Source of the DNA: Micromonospora inyonensis
GTDB lineage: Bacteria; Actinomycetota; Actinomycetes; Mycobacteriales; Micromonosporaceae
Assembly: GCF_900091415.1 (NCBI RefSeq)
Contig: NZ_FMHU01000001.1
Location: 930,001 to 994,000, forward strand
Reading direction: 5' to 3'
Length of the DNA: 64,000 nucleotides
Part shown: positions 22,258 to 30,759 of the stretch, piece by piece
Layout: each line of letters starts with the position of its first letter
Numbering within the stretch: position 1 is the stretch's first letter
Program-made: the position numbers and the translations under genes
The notes under the pieces: generated by a model
What the model was told of the DNA's origin: nothing
Seen by the model: only the letters and a program-made list of their open reading frames with translations
Database searches by the model: none

Positions 22258-22602
22258 TCAGGCCGGACGCCGGCGGCGAGCCGCCCACCCGCCGACCACC
22301 AGCAGGGTCAGCCCGAGCGCCAGCAGACCGACCCACCGGCCCAGACCGGATCCGGTCACCGGCAGCCCGCCACCCGGGTGGGTGGGTGCCGGCTGGGTCG
22401 GTGCGACGGACGGCTGGGTCGGTGCCACCGTGGGTTGGGCCGGCACCACCTCGAAGGTGACCCCGGTCCCCGCCGACGGTTCGGCCCGTACGGTCGACGC
22501 GACGGACGCCCGGACCGTCGCGTCGGCCGGAGCAGGCAGCAGCAGTGCCGCCGCGACGACGAGCACTCCACCCGCCAGCCACCTGGTTCCCGCGCCGAGC
22601 AT
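22258..22602 (-). CDS. small LPxTG-motif sortase substrate
   Basis: 114 residues. Signal peptide at 1-28 (ending PAPADA), a short extracellular part, a proline-rich repeat (PTVAPTQPSVAPTQPAPTHP), then LPVTG at 80-84, a hydrophobic helix and the tail RRRRPA: a complete cell-wall sorting signal. A strong GGGAAGGAGG ribosome site precedes the ATG. It is convergent with the DUF916-like gene, 12 bp apart. In Firmicute csc clusters a small LPxTG protein accompanies WxL and DUF916 proteins, so the three genes probably form one surface module. No sortase gene is in the window. Confidence 0.85.
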   Translation of the reverse strand: MLGAGTRWLAGGVLVVAAALLLPAPADATVRASVASTVRAEPSAGTGVTFEVVPAQPTVAPTQPSVAPTQPAPTHPGGGLPVTGSGLGRWVGLLALGLTLLVVGGWAARRRRPA

Positions 22603-22695
22603 CCCGGGCCTCCTTCCCCTGAGCCATTCACGACGAACGTACCTTTTTGCGGCGGATCGTGATGCAGCTTCGGGTTCCGGTACCCAGTGGGGATG

Positions 22696-23988
22696 TCACA
22701 GCGCAGCGAGCACCACCGGCTCGGCCATCGCGTAGTAGCGCTGGTCGCCCGCGCCCTCCTCGACCGGGGTACGGAGGCGTTCCAGCGCCAGGTAGCCGTC
22801 GGCGGCCCAACCCAACCCCGGAGTCCAGCCGGTGCCGTCCCGCCCGATGGTGAACCGGAACCGGGACCGCTCGGCACCGCTGGCCGGGTCCAGGGTGACC
22901 AGATCCTTCTCTGCGGTCAACAGGTGCACCCGGCCGGGTTGGGCGGCGACCACCCGGGTCCCCGGGCCGAGGTCGGCCCGACGCCACAGTTCGTCTCCGG
23001 TCAGCGCCGACCGACCCGTCACCACCCCGTCGGCGGAGACCCCGACGCCGGTCCTCCCCGCCAACACCGTGCCGGCGCGGTCCAGCCCCAGGGCGGCCAC
23101 GGGCGCTCCGGCGTCGACCAGCCAGCCCCGGCCGCCGTCCTCGCCGGCCGCGCCGCCGGTCCTCTGGCCGGCGGTTCCGGTCTCGGCGACGTGCAGGCCG
23201 GCGCAGGCCGAGCGGGCGGTCGCGCAACCGGTCGGGGTGACGGTCACCTCCGCGCCGGCCCCCGGCGGGCTCCAGCGTTCGGTGACCGTGCCGGTGGCGA
23301 CGTCGCGGAACTCGACGACCGGGCCCCCCGCGCACCGGTCCAGTGTGGCGAGCCGACCCGCGACGGTGGTGCCGACGTCGGTACGGCAACCGGGGTCGAC
23401 GTCGACCCGCCAGAGCCGTCGCCCGGAGGTCAGGTCGGTCCCCTGCACCTGCCGGTCGCCGACGACCACCACCACCGCCCCGCCGCCCGGCCCGGTGGCG
23501 GTGTGCAGGCCGTGCGGGTGCCAGACGGTCTCCGCCCCGGTACGCCGACCGGTGTAGCCCTCCTGGGGAGCCGGGGCGTCCGCCCGCCAGGCGACCCGAC
23601 CGGTGTCGGCGTCGATGGCCACGAGCCGCCCGTCCGACCAGCGGCTCACCACCGTGGTCCCGGCCGCCAGCACCCCGCTGAGCTGGGCCGGCCACCGCCG
23701 GTACGACCAGTACGGGGTGTTGCGCTGGCGGTCGTCGACCGGTTCGTCGGCCCAGACCTGCCGGGTCGTCGCGTACACCCGCAGCCGGCCGTCGACGATC
23801 AGCGGCGCGGTGGAGAACCGTCCGATCGGGCCGACCTCCGGGTCCACGGCCGGCGGGCGTTCCCCACGGGCGACGGTGACCACCTCGGCCGGGGCGAGCA
23901 CCCGGTACACCGTGGCGGCGGCCAACCCGGCGACGAGCAGCGTCGCGACCGTGACGACGATCCGCCGCCGGTCCTTCGGGATCCCCAT
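22696..23988 (-). CDS. membrane-anchored PQQ-type beta-propeller protein
   Basis: 430 residues: one N-terminal membrane segment (IVVTVATLLVAGLAAATVY, about 10-28), then an extracytoplasmic beta-propeller with blades such as AIDADTGRVAWRAD, GTDLTSGRRLWRVD and LDPASGAERSRF. It is the same architecture as the protein at 12605-14089. Cysteine pairs (CRTDV...DRC, GCATARSAC) may form disulfides. No enzymatic signature was found. Its closeness to the surface module at 20.7-22.6 kb suggests a cell-envelope role, but there is no direct evidence. Confidence 0.8.
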   Translation of the reverse strand: MGIPKDRRRIVVTVATLLVAGLAAATVYRVLAPAEVVTVARGERPPAVDPEVGPIGRFSTAPLIVDGRLRVYATTRQVWADEPVDDRQRNTPYWSYRRWPAQLSGVLAAGTTVVSRWSDGRLVAIDADTGRVAWRADAPAPQEGYTGRRTGAETVWHPHGLHTATGPGGGAVVVVVGDRQVQGTDLTSGRRLWRVDVDPGCRTDVGTTVAGRLATLDRCAGGPVVEFRDVATGTVTERWSPPGAGAEVTVTPTGCATARSACAGLHVAETGTAGQRTGGAAGEDGGRGWLVDAGAPVAALGLDRAGTVLAGRTGVGVSADGVVTGRSALTGDELWRRADLGPGTRVVAAQPGRVHLLTAEKDLVTLDPASGAERSRFRFTIGRDGTGWTPGLGWAADGYLALERLRTPVEEGAGDQRYYAMAEPVVLAAL

Positions 23989-24102
23989 GCCGCACCTCCG
24001 CCCGGCACCCTACCCACCGGCGGAGTCCCGCTCCGGCGCAGGTGGCGCCCGGCCGGTCGAGCCGGCGGTCGGGGGGAGGTGGGGCACCGGTCCCGGGTCC
24101 TC

Positions 24103-24133
24103 TGGAGCTGCCCGCACGAACGGGGCAGCTCCA
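24103..24133. terminator. hairpin, possible terminator
   Basis: TGGAGCTGCCC (24103-24113) and GGGCAGCTCCA (24123-24133) form an 11-bp stem with a 9-nt loop. It lies 95 bp beyond the DUF397 stop and 114 bp upstream of the beta-propeller start. A second 9-bp hairpin (CCACCTCCG/CGGAGGTGG) follows at about 24150-24178. There is no U-tract, so the terminator role is uncertain. Confidence 0.45.
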
Positions 24134-24227
24134 CAGCGACACGACGGCCCACCTCCGCCTGCCCTCGGACGGAGGTGGCGCCGCCGCCTCCACCCACCGG
24201 GTGGACGCCGCTCGGGGCGGCAGCCGC

Positions 24228-24437
24228 TCAGGGCCGCAGCCGGTCCTCCCGCAGCGCGGTGACGAACGCCGACCACCCCGGCGGGCTGACCGCCAGCGTC
24301 GGGCCGGTGAGGTCCTTGGAGTCGCGTACGCCGACCACACCGAGCGCGCCGACCAGGTTGTCCGCCACCTCCACGCAGAGCCCCTGGTCGTTGGAGCGGC
24401 TGCTCTTGCGCCAGACGGCGCCGACGAGACCATTCAT
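24228..24437 (-). CDS. DUF397 domain protein
   Basis: 69 residues, a complete DUF397 protein: VWRKSSRSNDQGLCVEVAD and VRDSKDLTGPTLAVSPPGW are the family hallmarks. These small proteins are abundant in streptomycetes and relatives and usually pair with an XRE-family HTH protein (BldB-Abb-type pairs). Here the partner regulator is absent from the neighbourhood, so it is an orphan. Good GGAGGTAAG ribosome site. Confidence 0.9.
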   Translation of the reverse strand: MNGLVGAVWRKSSRSNDQGLCVEVADNLVGALGVVGVRDSKDLTGPTLAVSPPGWSAFVTALREDRLRP

Positions 24438-24565
24438 CTCGCTTACCTCCCTGTCCGGTGGGGACGTCCCACGACTGCCGCCGCCCGACGGGCGGCGGGA
24501 TCCGGGACGATCAACGGAGGAGGTCGGGACGCCGGTCGGACGCGGTGTGCGACCGGCGTGGAAGG

Positions 24566-25762
24566 TCAGTTGGCGGGGAGGATGGTGCCGGTCACCTCGC
24601 CGAGGCCGATGACGGTGCCGTCCGGGCCGGGCGCGGTGGCCGTCATGGTGACGGTGTCCCCGTCCTCCAGGAAGGTGCGGGTGTCCTCGCCGACGCGGAC
24701 CGGCTCGGCGCCACCCCAGGTCAGCTCCAGGAACGAACCGGCCTGGTCGCGCTCCGGGCCGGAGACCGTGCCCGAGGCGTACAGGTCGCCGGTCCGCAGC
24801 GACGCCCCGTTGACGGTCAGGTGGGCGAGCTGCTGGGCCGGGGTCCAGTACATGCCGGCGAAGGGCGGTTCGCTGACCCGCTCGCCGTTCCACTCGACCC
24901 TCAGCCGCAGGTCCAGCCCCCGGTGCGGGACGGCCCGCAGGTAGTCGAGCACGGCCGGGTCCTGCTCCGGGGCCGGCACGAAGGCGTCGGCGAGCGCGTC
25001 CAGCGGGGTGACCCAGGCCGAGATCGAGGTGGCGAAGGACTTGCCGAGGAACGGGCCGAGGGGTTGGTACTCCCACGCCTGGATGTCCCGCGCCGACCAG
25101 TCGTTGACCAGCACCACGCCGAACACGTGATCGGCGAGGTCGTCGACCGAGACCCGCTGGCCCAACGGTGACCCGACACCCACCACGAAGCCCACCTCGG
25201 CCTCGATGTCGAGGCGTACCGAGGGACCGAAGACCGGGCCCTCGGCGGTGGCGCGCTGCCCGCACGGACGGACCACCGGCGTACCGGAGACCACCACGGT
25301 GCCGGCCCGACCGTGGTACCCGACCGGCAGGTGCTTCCAGTTCGGCAGCAACGGCGGCTGGCCGGGGCGGAAGATCTGCCCGACGTTCGACGCGTGGTGC
25401 TCGGACGAGTAGAAGTCGACGTAGTCGGCGACCTCGAACGGCAGCGCCATCGCCACCTCGGCCAGCGGCACCAGCAGCGGCTCCACCGCGGACCGGTGCT
25501 CCGGGTCGGTGAGCAGCTCGACCAGGCGCCGCCGGACCGCCGTCCACTGCGGGCGGCCGAGCGCCATGAAGTCGTTGAGCGTCGGGCTGCCGAACGCCCC
25601 GGCGGCCAGTACCCGCCCGGCCTCCTCCGCGCCGGCCAGGTCGAACACGAGGTCGGCGACGCGCACGCCGATCCGGGGCTCCCGCCCGCCGTGCCGGAAC
25701 ACCCCGTACGGCAGGTTCGTCACGTCGTACGGCGAGCCTGCGGCACCCGTCACCCAGCTCAT
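24566..25762 (-). CDS. fahA: fumarylacetoacetase
   Basis: 398 residues. It hydrolyses fumarylacetoacetate to fumarate and acetoacetate, the last step of tyrosine catabolism. The metal ligands and catalytic residues known from mammalian FAH are conserved: Asp116 and His123 (YVDFYSSEHHA), Glu187 and Glu189 (LDIEAEVG), and Asp221 (LVNDWSARDIQ). The N-terminal SH3-like domain (1-about 105) is present. Its ATG overlaps the stop of the upstream unknown gene by four bases (ATGA), so both are translated together. Fumarate produced here could feed the two fumarases encoded at 8-12.5 kb. Confidence 0.95.
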   Translation of the reverse strand: MSWVTGAAGSPYDVTNLPYGVFRHGGREPRIGVRVADLVFDLAGAEEAGRVLAAGAFGSPTLNDFMALGRPQWTAVRRRLVELLTDPEHRSAVEPLLVPLAEVAMALPFEVADYVDFYSSEHHASNVGQIFRPGQPPLLPNWKHLPVGYHGRAGTVVVSGTPVVRPCGQRATAEGPVFGPSVRLDIEAEVGFVVGVGSPLGQRVSVDDLADHVFGVVLVNDWSARDIQAWEYQPLGPFLGKSFATSISAWVTPLDALADAFVPAPEQDPAVLDYLRAVPHRGLDLRLRVEWNGERVSEPPFAGMYWTPAQQLAHLTVNGASLRTGDLYASGTVSGPERDQAGSFLELTWGGAEPVRVGEDTRTFLEDGDTVTMTATAPGPDGTVIGLGEVTGTILPAN

Positions 25763-26631
25763 CTAAGTCCGCCTCCGTCCACCAGCCCCAGCCGGATCAG
25801 GTCGGTCAATGGTTCCTGCACGCTGCACGAGCCGAAGCCCACCCACAGTGGGCGTGTCTCGTCGCGTCCGGGCTCCACCTGCTGGAGCAACGGACGCGGA
25901 TCGGTCCTGGTCAGCACCTCGGCGACCGCCTTCACCCCGGCGCCCTCGGCCGCGGCGCGCACGGCGGCCAGCACGTTGACGAAACCGTGGTGGGTGAACC
26001 CGGTCTCCGGGTCGAGGTGGCGGGTCGCGTGATGCAGCCCGGCGGTGAGCTTGAAGGGCAGTTCCCGGTCGCGGCAGGCGCAGACCACCGCAGCCAGTTC
26101 GCCGGGCGTCGGGAAGAGTTCGGCGGCCAGTCCACCGGTGCGGAACTTCGCCGCGATCCGGGTGCCGGCACGGCGCCGCTCGGCGAGCACGTCGAGGGCG
26201 TTCAGCAGGCCCCAGGCCAGCGGGATCTCGGCGTACACGTCGAGGTCGGGGTGACCGGCGGCGAGGGCGGTCAGTTCGGCGAGGCCGGGCAGCGGGTCCT
26301 CGCCACGCCGGGCGACCGCCGCCTCCACCTGCCGCACCCGGAGCCGGGGATCGGCTGCCGCGTGGGCTTCGCCGAGCCGGTCGAGCGGGACGTCTCCGAT
26401 CACACCGACGTCCAACCGTGCGGCGGAGTTCCCCTCCGACGCGTCGAGGAGCCGGGCCAGGTCGGGCAGGGCCGACGCCGGTACGAGCAGCGGGCCGACC
26501 AGGTCGGCGTACCAGGAGGCACGGTGCCGCACGTGGGCGGCGAGGGCGTCGGGCAGGGACGCGCTGCCCGGCGGAAAAACCGCGGCGTCGTCGACGAGTC
26601 CGGTGAGGAACCGGGGCACCTGCGTTGACAC
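25759..26631 (-). CDS. conserved protein of unknown function coupled to fahA
   Basis: 290 residues, no signal peptide or membrane segment, not recognised. The sequence alternates hydrophobic strands and helices like a TIM-barrel enzyme, and polar clusters fall at predicted strand ends: AAKFRTGG, PFKLTAGLHHATRH, HHGFVNVL and GFGSCSVQEPLTD. Such clusters usually mark an active site. It overlaps fahA by four bases and is divergent from hmgA, so a role in homogentisate breakdown is likely. The pathway needs a maleylacetoacetate isomerase and none is otherwise visible here; this gene is a candidate, which is inference only. GTG start. Confidence 0.75.
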   Translation of the reverse strand: MSTQVPRFLTGLVDDAAVFPPGSASLPDALAAHVRHRASWYADLVGPLLVPASALPDLARLLDASEGNSAARLDVGVIGDVPLDRLGEAHAAADPRLRVRQVEAAVARRGEDPLPGLAELTALAAGHPDLDVYAEIPLAWGLLNALDVLAERRRAGTRIAAKFRTGGLAAELFPTPGELAAVVCACRDRELPFKLTAGLHHATRHLDPETGFTHHGFVNVLAAVRAAAEGAGVKAVAEVLTRTDPRPLLQQVEPGRDETRPLWVGFGSCSVQEPLTDLIRLGLVDGGGLR

Positions 26632-26662
26632 GAGACAAGAATCTACGGGACGCTACAAGTAA

Positions 26663-26689
26663 CGGACAACAGCGTCCGACTATCGGACA
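26663..26689. promoter_or_regulatory. inverted repeat GTCCGA-CTA-TCGGAC plus an extra half-site, probable operator of the homogentisate genes
   Basis: The perfect palindrome spans 26674-26688 in the 94-bp divergent region between the fahA operon and hmgA. A further CGGACA half-site at 26663-26668 repeats the one at 26684-26689 with 21-bp spacing, two helical turns. A shared regulator could control both directions from here. Confidence 0.5.
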
Positions 26690-26725
26690 CACTCGGCCGG
26701 TGCCTGGGACTGGTCAGGAGGCGAG

Positions 26726-27922
26726 ATGCCGTACTACCGCAGCGTCGGAGAGGTGCCGCGCAAGCGCCACACCCAGTTCCGCCAGCCCGACGGCAGCCTG
26801 TACGCCGAGGAGCTGATGGGTCAGGAGGGCTTCTCCTCCGACTCGTCCCTGCTCTACCACCGGTACGCGCCCACCGCGATCGTCGCCGCCGAGGAGTTCG
26901 CCCCGGCCACGGTGAACCGGGTGCCGAACCTGCCGCTCAAGCCCCGCCACCTGCGCACCCACAAGCTCGACGGCGGTCCCGCCGACCCGGTGCTGGGCCG
27001 GCGGTACCTGCTCGCCAACGACGACGTGCGGATCGCGTACGTGGTCGCGGACCGGCCGTCCCCGCTGTTCCGGGACGCCACCGGCGACCACTGCCTCTAC
27101 GTCGAGTCCGGCTCGCTGCGCGTGGAGTCGACGTTCGGCGTGCTCGACGCGGTGGCCGGCGACTACGTCGTCATCCCCACCTCCACCATCCACCGCCTGG
27201 TGCCCACCGGCGACGAGCCGGCCCGGTTGCTGGCGGTCGAGGCGGCCGGGCACGTCGGCCCGCCCAAGCGCTACCTCTCGGTACGCGGACAGTTCCTGGA
27301 GCACTCGCCGTACTGCGAGCGCGACGTCCGGGGACCGGACGCGCCGCTGCTGGTCGACGGCGAGGAGGCGGAGGTGCTGGTCCGGCACCGGTCCCAAGCC
27401 GCAGGCCCGAACGGCAGCGGCACGGCCTGGACGCGTCATGTCTATGCCCACCACCCGTTCGACGTGGTCGGCTGGGACGGGCACCTCTACCCGTGGGCGT
27501 TCTCCATCCACGACTTCGAGCCGATCACCGGCCGGATCCACCAGCCGCCACCGGTGCACCAGACGTTCCAGGGGCCGAACTTCGTGATCTGCTCGTTCGT
27601 GCCCCGGAAGGTGGACTACCACCCGGAGGCGATCCCGGTGCCGTACCACCACCACAACGTCGACTCCGACGAGATGCTCTTCTACACCGGCGGCAACTAC
27701 GAGGCCCGCCGCGGCTCCGGCATCGAGCAGGGGTCGATCTCGCTGCACCCGTCCGGCTTCACGCACGGCCCCCAGCCGGGCGCGGCGGAACGGTCCCTCG
27801 GCGTCGACTTCTTCGACGAACTCGCCGTCATGGTCGACACCTTCCGCCCGCTGGATCTCTGCGACGCGGCAGCCGAGTGCGAGGATCCGGGCTACGCCTG
27901 GACCTGGGCCCGTCGGCCCTGA
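26726..27922 (+). CDS. hmgA: homogentisate 1,2-dioxygenase
   Basis: 398 residues. It opens the aromatic ring of homogentisate to give maleylacetoacetate. The Fe(II) ligands of the human enzyme have clear counterparts: His310 and Glu316 (HHHNVDSDEMLFY) and His347 (GFTHGPQPG). The length is somewhat shorter than the 430-445 residues of proteobacterial and human enzymes but usual for actinomycetes. Strong AGGAGGCGAG ribosome site. It is divergent from the fahA operon and shares its operator region. Confidence 0.94.
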   Translation: MPYYRSVGEVPRKRHTQFRQPDGSLYAEELMGQEGFSSDSSLLYHRYAPTAIVAAEEFAPATVNRVPNLPLKPRHLRTHKLDGGPADPVLGRRYLLANDDVRIAYVVADRPSPLFRDATGDHCLYVESGSLRVESTFGVLDAVAGDYVVIPTSTIHRLVPTGDEPARLLAVEAAGHVGPPKRYLSVRGQFLEHSPYCERDVRGPDAPLLVDGEEAEVLVRHRSQAAGPNGSGTAWTRHVYAHHPFDVVGWDGHLYPWAFSIHDFEPITGRIHQPPPVHQTFQGPNFVICSFVPRKVDYHPEAIPVPYHHHNVDSDEMLFYTGGNYEARRGSGIEQGSISLHPSGFTHGPQPGAAERSLGVDFFDELAVMVDTFRPLDLCDAAAECEDPGYAWTWARRP

Positions 27923-27931
27923 CCCGGCCGA

Positions 27932-27991
27932 GGTGGTAGCAGGGGACCCCTGTTACCGCTTTTTGTCGAGGAAGGGCCCCCTGCAACCACC
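27932..27991. repeat. dispersed palindromic intergenic repeat, copy 1
   Basis: This copy lies on the minus strand relative to copies at 42159 and 51331. It contains two palindromic modules built on GCAGGGGxCCCCTGC, separated by an A-rich spacer (CGACAAAAAGCG on the minus strand). It fills the gap between the convergent hmgA and TPR genes and ends one base before the TPR stop codon. It could fold into two hairpins and act as a terminator for both. Confidence 0.8.
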
Positions 27992-29005
27992 TCAGCGCAC
28001 CGGCCGGACGAACGCGGCGAGCTCGGCGACCGCCGTCGCCACGATCGCCAGCACCAGCGGCCAGGGTGTGCCGACCAGGGCGTAGAGCAGGATCAGGGCG
28101 GGCGCGGCGGCCACCGCGTACACGGCCACGGCCAGCGTCCGGTCGGTGCGCAGCAGGCCGGGGAGGATGGTGCTGGTCAGGTTGGGGACCTTGGCCGCGT
28201 ACCACCAGACCACCAGCGCCCCGCCCAGCGCGGCGACCGCCGCGAACATCCGGGACAATCCGCCGCTGCCGGCCGCCAGGCAGGCGACCAGCACGGTGGC
28301 CACCAGTGACCAGCCGGCACCGTAGAGCACCAGTTGGCGCACGCCGTCGGAGATGGTCCGCCCCGAGTCGACCCGGCCGGGACTGACCGCCGCCGCGTCG
28401 GCCAGGTGCGCCAACGCCTCGGCGTAGCGCCGCTGCTCCAACCGGATGACGCCGATGTCGTGCTGCGCCTCACCCAGTTCCGGGTCGAGCCGCAGCGCCT
28501 CGGAGTACGCCCGCTCGGCCAGGTCGAACAGCTCCAACCGGGCCGACACCAGACCGAGCACGAGGTGTGCCTGCGGGTCCTCCGGGGCCAGTTCCACCCC
28601 GCGCCAGGCCGCGTTGAGCGCCGGCTGTCCGTTGCGCGCGCCGGCCAGGATCGCCGCCGCGCTGCGCTGGGCGTACGCGTCGTCCGGCCCGAGCGCCAGG
28701 ATCTCGTCGGCGGTACGGGCGGCCTCGGCGTACCGCTCCAGGTCGGTCAGGGCCAGGCCCCGCGCGACCAGGGGCTCGACCATGCCGGGCGCGGCGGCTG
28801 CGGCCGACTCGGCCGCGGTGAGCGCCTCGCCGGCCCGGCCGCTCGCCAGGTGCACCCAGGCCAGCATGGTCAGGGCCGGAGCGTGCATCGGATGCCGGGC
28901 GAGGACGTGGGCGAGTTCACCGCCCGCCTCGTCGTAGCGGCCCAGTTCGGCGAGGAGCTGGGCCCGCTGGAGGTAGCTGTCCGGGGACTCCGGTTCCTCG
29001 GTCAC
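27992..29005 (-). CDS. TPR-repeat membrane protein
   Basis: 337 residues. The first about 210 residues are five or six tetratricopeptide repeats (for example [20 protein letters not shown] and [19 protein letters not shown]). The rest holds four membrane segments. The TPR domain would face the cytoplasm and bind proteins; the function is unknown. The GTG start overlaps the ispF stop (GTGA), so it is the last gene of the carD-ispD-ispF transcription direction. Confidence 0.85.
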   Translation of the reverse strand: MTEEPESPDSYLQRAQLLAELGRYDEAGGELAHVLARHPMHAPALTMLAWVHLASGRAGEALTAAESAAAAAPGMVEPLVARGLALTDLERYAEAARTADEILALGPDDAYAQRSAAAILAGARNGQPALNAAWRGVELAPEDPQAHLVLGLVSARLELFDLAERAYSEALRLDPELGEAQHDIGVIRLEQRRYAEALAHLADAAAVSPGRVDSGRTISDGVRQLVLYGAGWSLVATVLVACLAAGSGGLSRMFAAVAALGGALVVWWYAAKVPNLTSTILPGLLRTDRTLAVAVYAVAAAPALILLYALVGTPWPLVLAIVATAVAELAAFVRPVR

Positions 29006-29508
29006 GCCGGGTCCTCCTCGCCTCCGCGGCCAGCGTCGAGGGGGAACACCAGGGCCACCGCGACGCCGGCCAGCCCCTCACCCCGACCGGTGAAGCCGAG
29101 CCCGTCGGTGGTGGCGGCGGTCAGCGAGACCGGGGCACCGACCGCGTCGGAGAGCACCCGCTGTGCCTCGTCCCGCCGGGGGCCGATCTTCGGGCGGTTC
29201 CCGATCACCTGCACCGAGACGTTGCCGATCCCGAACCCGGCGGCGCGCACCCGGCGGGCACTCTCGCTGAGCAGCGCGATCCCGGAGGCGCCCGCCCACT
29301 CCGGTTCGGCGACGCCGTAGTTGGCGCCCAGGTCGCCGAGGCCGGCGGCGGAGAGGAGCGCGTTGCAGGCAGCGTGGGCGACCACGTCGGCGTCGGAATG
29401 ACCGGCCAGCCCGACCTCGCCGGGCCAGTGCAGCCCGGCCAGCCAGCAGGGGCGACCGGGATCGAAGGCGTGGATGTCGGTACCGACGGCCACCCGGGGA
29501 ACGATCAT
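29002..29508 (-). CDS. ispF: 2-C-methyl-D-erythritol 2,4-cyclodiphosphate synthase
   Basis: 168 residues, the normal size of this trimeric MEP-pathway enzyme. It cyclises CDP-methylerythritol 2-phosphate on the way to isopentenyl diphosphate. The Zn2+ ligands correspond to Asp11, His13 (GTDIHAF) and His45 (DVVAHAAC), and the family motif GHSDADV is present. It follows ispD by 16 bp and is coupled to the TPR gene by a four-base overlap. Confidence 0.95.
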   Translation of the reverse strand: MIVPRVAVGTDIHAFDPGRPCWLAGLHWPGEVGLAGHSDADVVAHAACNALLSAAGLGDLGANYGVAEPEWAGASGIALLSESARRVRAAGFGIGNVSVQVIGNRPKIGPRRDEAQRVLSDAVGAPVSLTAATTDGLGFTGRGEGLAGVAVALVFPLDAGRGGEEDPA

Positions 29509-29524
29509 GGAGCCAGGGTACGCG

Positions 29525-30220
29525 TCAGGGTCGTACGGTCAGCAGCTGCTCGGCCAGCGCCAGGTCGAACGGGCGGGTGATCTTCATGGCGTACTCGGAG
29601 CCGGGCACGCAGACCACCGGGACGCCCTGCTTCTCCACGAGGCCGGCGTCGTCGGTCAGCGGGCCGACGGCGGCGGCGTGCGCGGCGGCCAGCACCGCAC
29701 GGCGGAAGCCCTGCGGCGTCTGCACGGCCCGCAGGACGGAGCGGTCCACCGTGCCCTGGACGACCTCGTCGGCGGAGACCTCCTTGATGGTGTCCACCAC
29801 CGGCAGGACCGGGATGACCGCGTCGTGCCCGGAGCGGACCGCCGCGGCGACCGACTCGACGAGATCGGCGGGGACGAGGGCACGGGCCGCGTCGTGCACC
29901 AGGACGATCTCCGGACCCTCCGGTACGGCGGCCAGCGCGGCGGCGACCGAATCCTGCCGCTGCGCCCCGCCGGGGACGACGGTGACCGGGGCGACCGGGG
30001 CGAGCAGTTCCGCGACGGCCGCGACGTCGGCGGCCGGGGCGGCCACCACGATCGTGTGGACCGATCCGGCGGCGGCGATCCGGCGTACCGCGTGCACGAG
30101 CAGCGGTTCACCGGCGAGCGGCCGAAGCGCCTTGGGAGCGCCGGGGCCGAGCCGGATGCCGGAACCCGCCGCAGGCACGAGGACCGCGACGTCACCGCAC
30201 GGATTGAGCTGCGCGGTCAC
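29525..30220 (-). CDS. ispD: 2-C-methyl-D-erythritol 4-phosphate cytidylyltransferase
   Basis: 231 residues. It couples CTP with methylerythritol 4-phosphate in isoprenoid synthesis. The nucleotide loop is [18 protein letters not shown], with the catalytic Arg and Lys; [11 protein letters not shown] and QTPQGFRR are further family motifs. The start is the GTG at 30220, giving the short lead [19 protein letters not shown]. The region of the start is part of a very strong inverted repeat (30181-30230). The carD-ispD-ispF order is conserved in actinobacteria. Confidence 0.94.
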   Translation of the reverse strand: MTAQLNPCGDVAVLVPAAGSGIRLGPGAPKALRPLAGEPLLVHAVRRIAAAGSVHTIVVAAPAADVAAVAELLAPVAPVTVVPGGAQRQDSVAAALAAVPEGPEIVLVHDAARALVPADLVESVAAAVRSGHDAVIPVLPVVDTIKEVSADEVVQGTVDRSVLRAVQTPQGFRRAVLAAAHAAAVGPLTDDAGLVEKQGVPVVCVPGSEYAMKITRPFDLALAEQLLTVRP

Positions 30221-30230
30221 GTCGCGGTCC
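30181..30230 (-). promoter_or_regulatory. 18-bp inverted repeat enclosing the ispD start codon
   Basis: Left arm 30181-30198 and right arm 30213-30230 match at 17 of 18 positions, with a 14-nt loop. On the ispD mRNA the 5' arm contains the GTG start and the end of the GAGG ribosome site. The hairpin would hide the initiation region, so it may limit or regulate ispD translation. Confidence 0.55.
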
Positions 30231-30273
30231 TCGTTTTTCTCTGCTACGGCGTGGGTACGACGATGCCGTGGAA

Positions 30274-30759
30274 CTAGGCCTCGGTCAGAACCTTGTCGAG
30301 CAGCGTCTCGGCCTCGTCCTTGGTGCTCTTCTCGGCCAGCGCGACCTCGCCGACCAGAATGTCCCGGGCCTTGGCCAGCATCCGCTTCTCGCCAGCGGAG
30401 AGACCCCGCTCGCGCTCCCGCCGCCACAGGTCGCGGACGACCTCGGCCACCTTCAGCGGGTTACCGGAGGCCAGCTTCTCCAGATTCGCCTTGTAACGCC
30501 GCGACCAGTTGGTCGGCTCCTCGGTGTGCGGAGCGCGGAGGACGTCGAAGACCTTGCCCAGGCCCTCTTCGCCGACCACCTCGCGCACACCCACGATCTC
30601 GGCGTTCTCAGCGGGCACCCGGACCGTGAGGTCACCCTGCGCAACCCTCAGGACGAGGTACTGCTTAGGCTCACCCTTGATGACCCGGGTCTCGATTGCC
30701 TCGATGAGTGCGGCCCCGTGGTGGGGGTAAACAACGGTCTCGCCGACACTGAAAACCAT
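30274..30759 (-). CDS. carD: CarD-family RNA polymerase-binding regulator
   Basis: 161 residues. The N-terminal Tudor-like domain (1-about 65; [20 protein letters not shown]) binds the RNA polymerase beta subunit; the C-terminal helical domain (about 75-161) touches DNA near the -10 element, with a Trp in PTNWSRRY. CarD stabilises open complexes and is essential in mycobacteria, acting on rRNA and many other promoters. The minus strand shows a TACCCT -10-like element about 33 bp before the ATG and a GAAAGGGG ribosome site. Confidence 0.96.
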   Translation of the reverse strand: MVFSVGETVVYPHHGAALIEAIETRVIKGEPKQYLVLRVAQGDLTVRVPAENAEIVGVREVVGEEGLGKVFDVLRAPHTEEPTNWSRRYKANLEKLASGNPLKVAEVVRDLWRRERERGLSAGEKRMLAKARDILVGEVALAEKSTKDEAETLLDKVLTEA

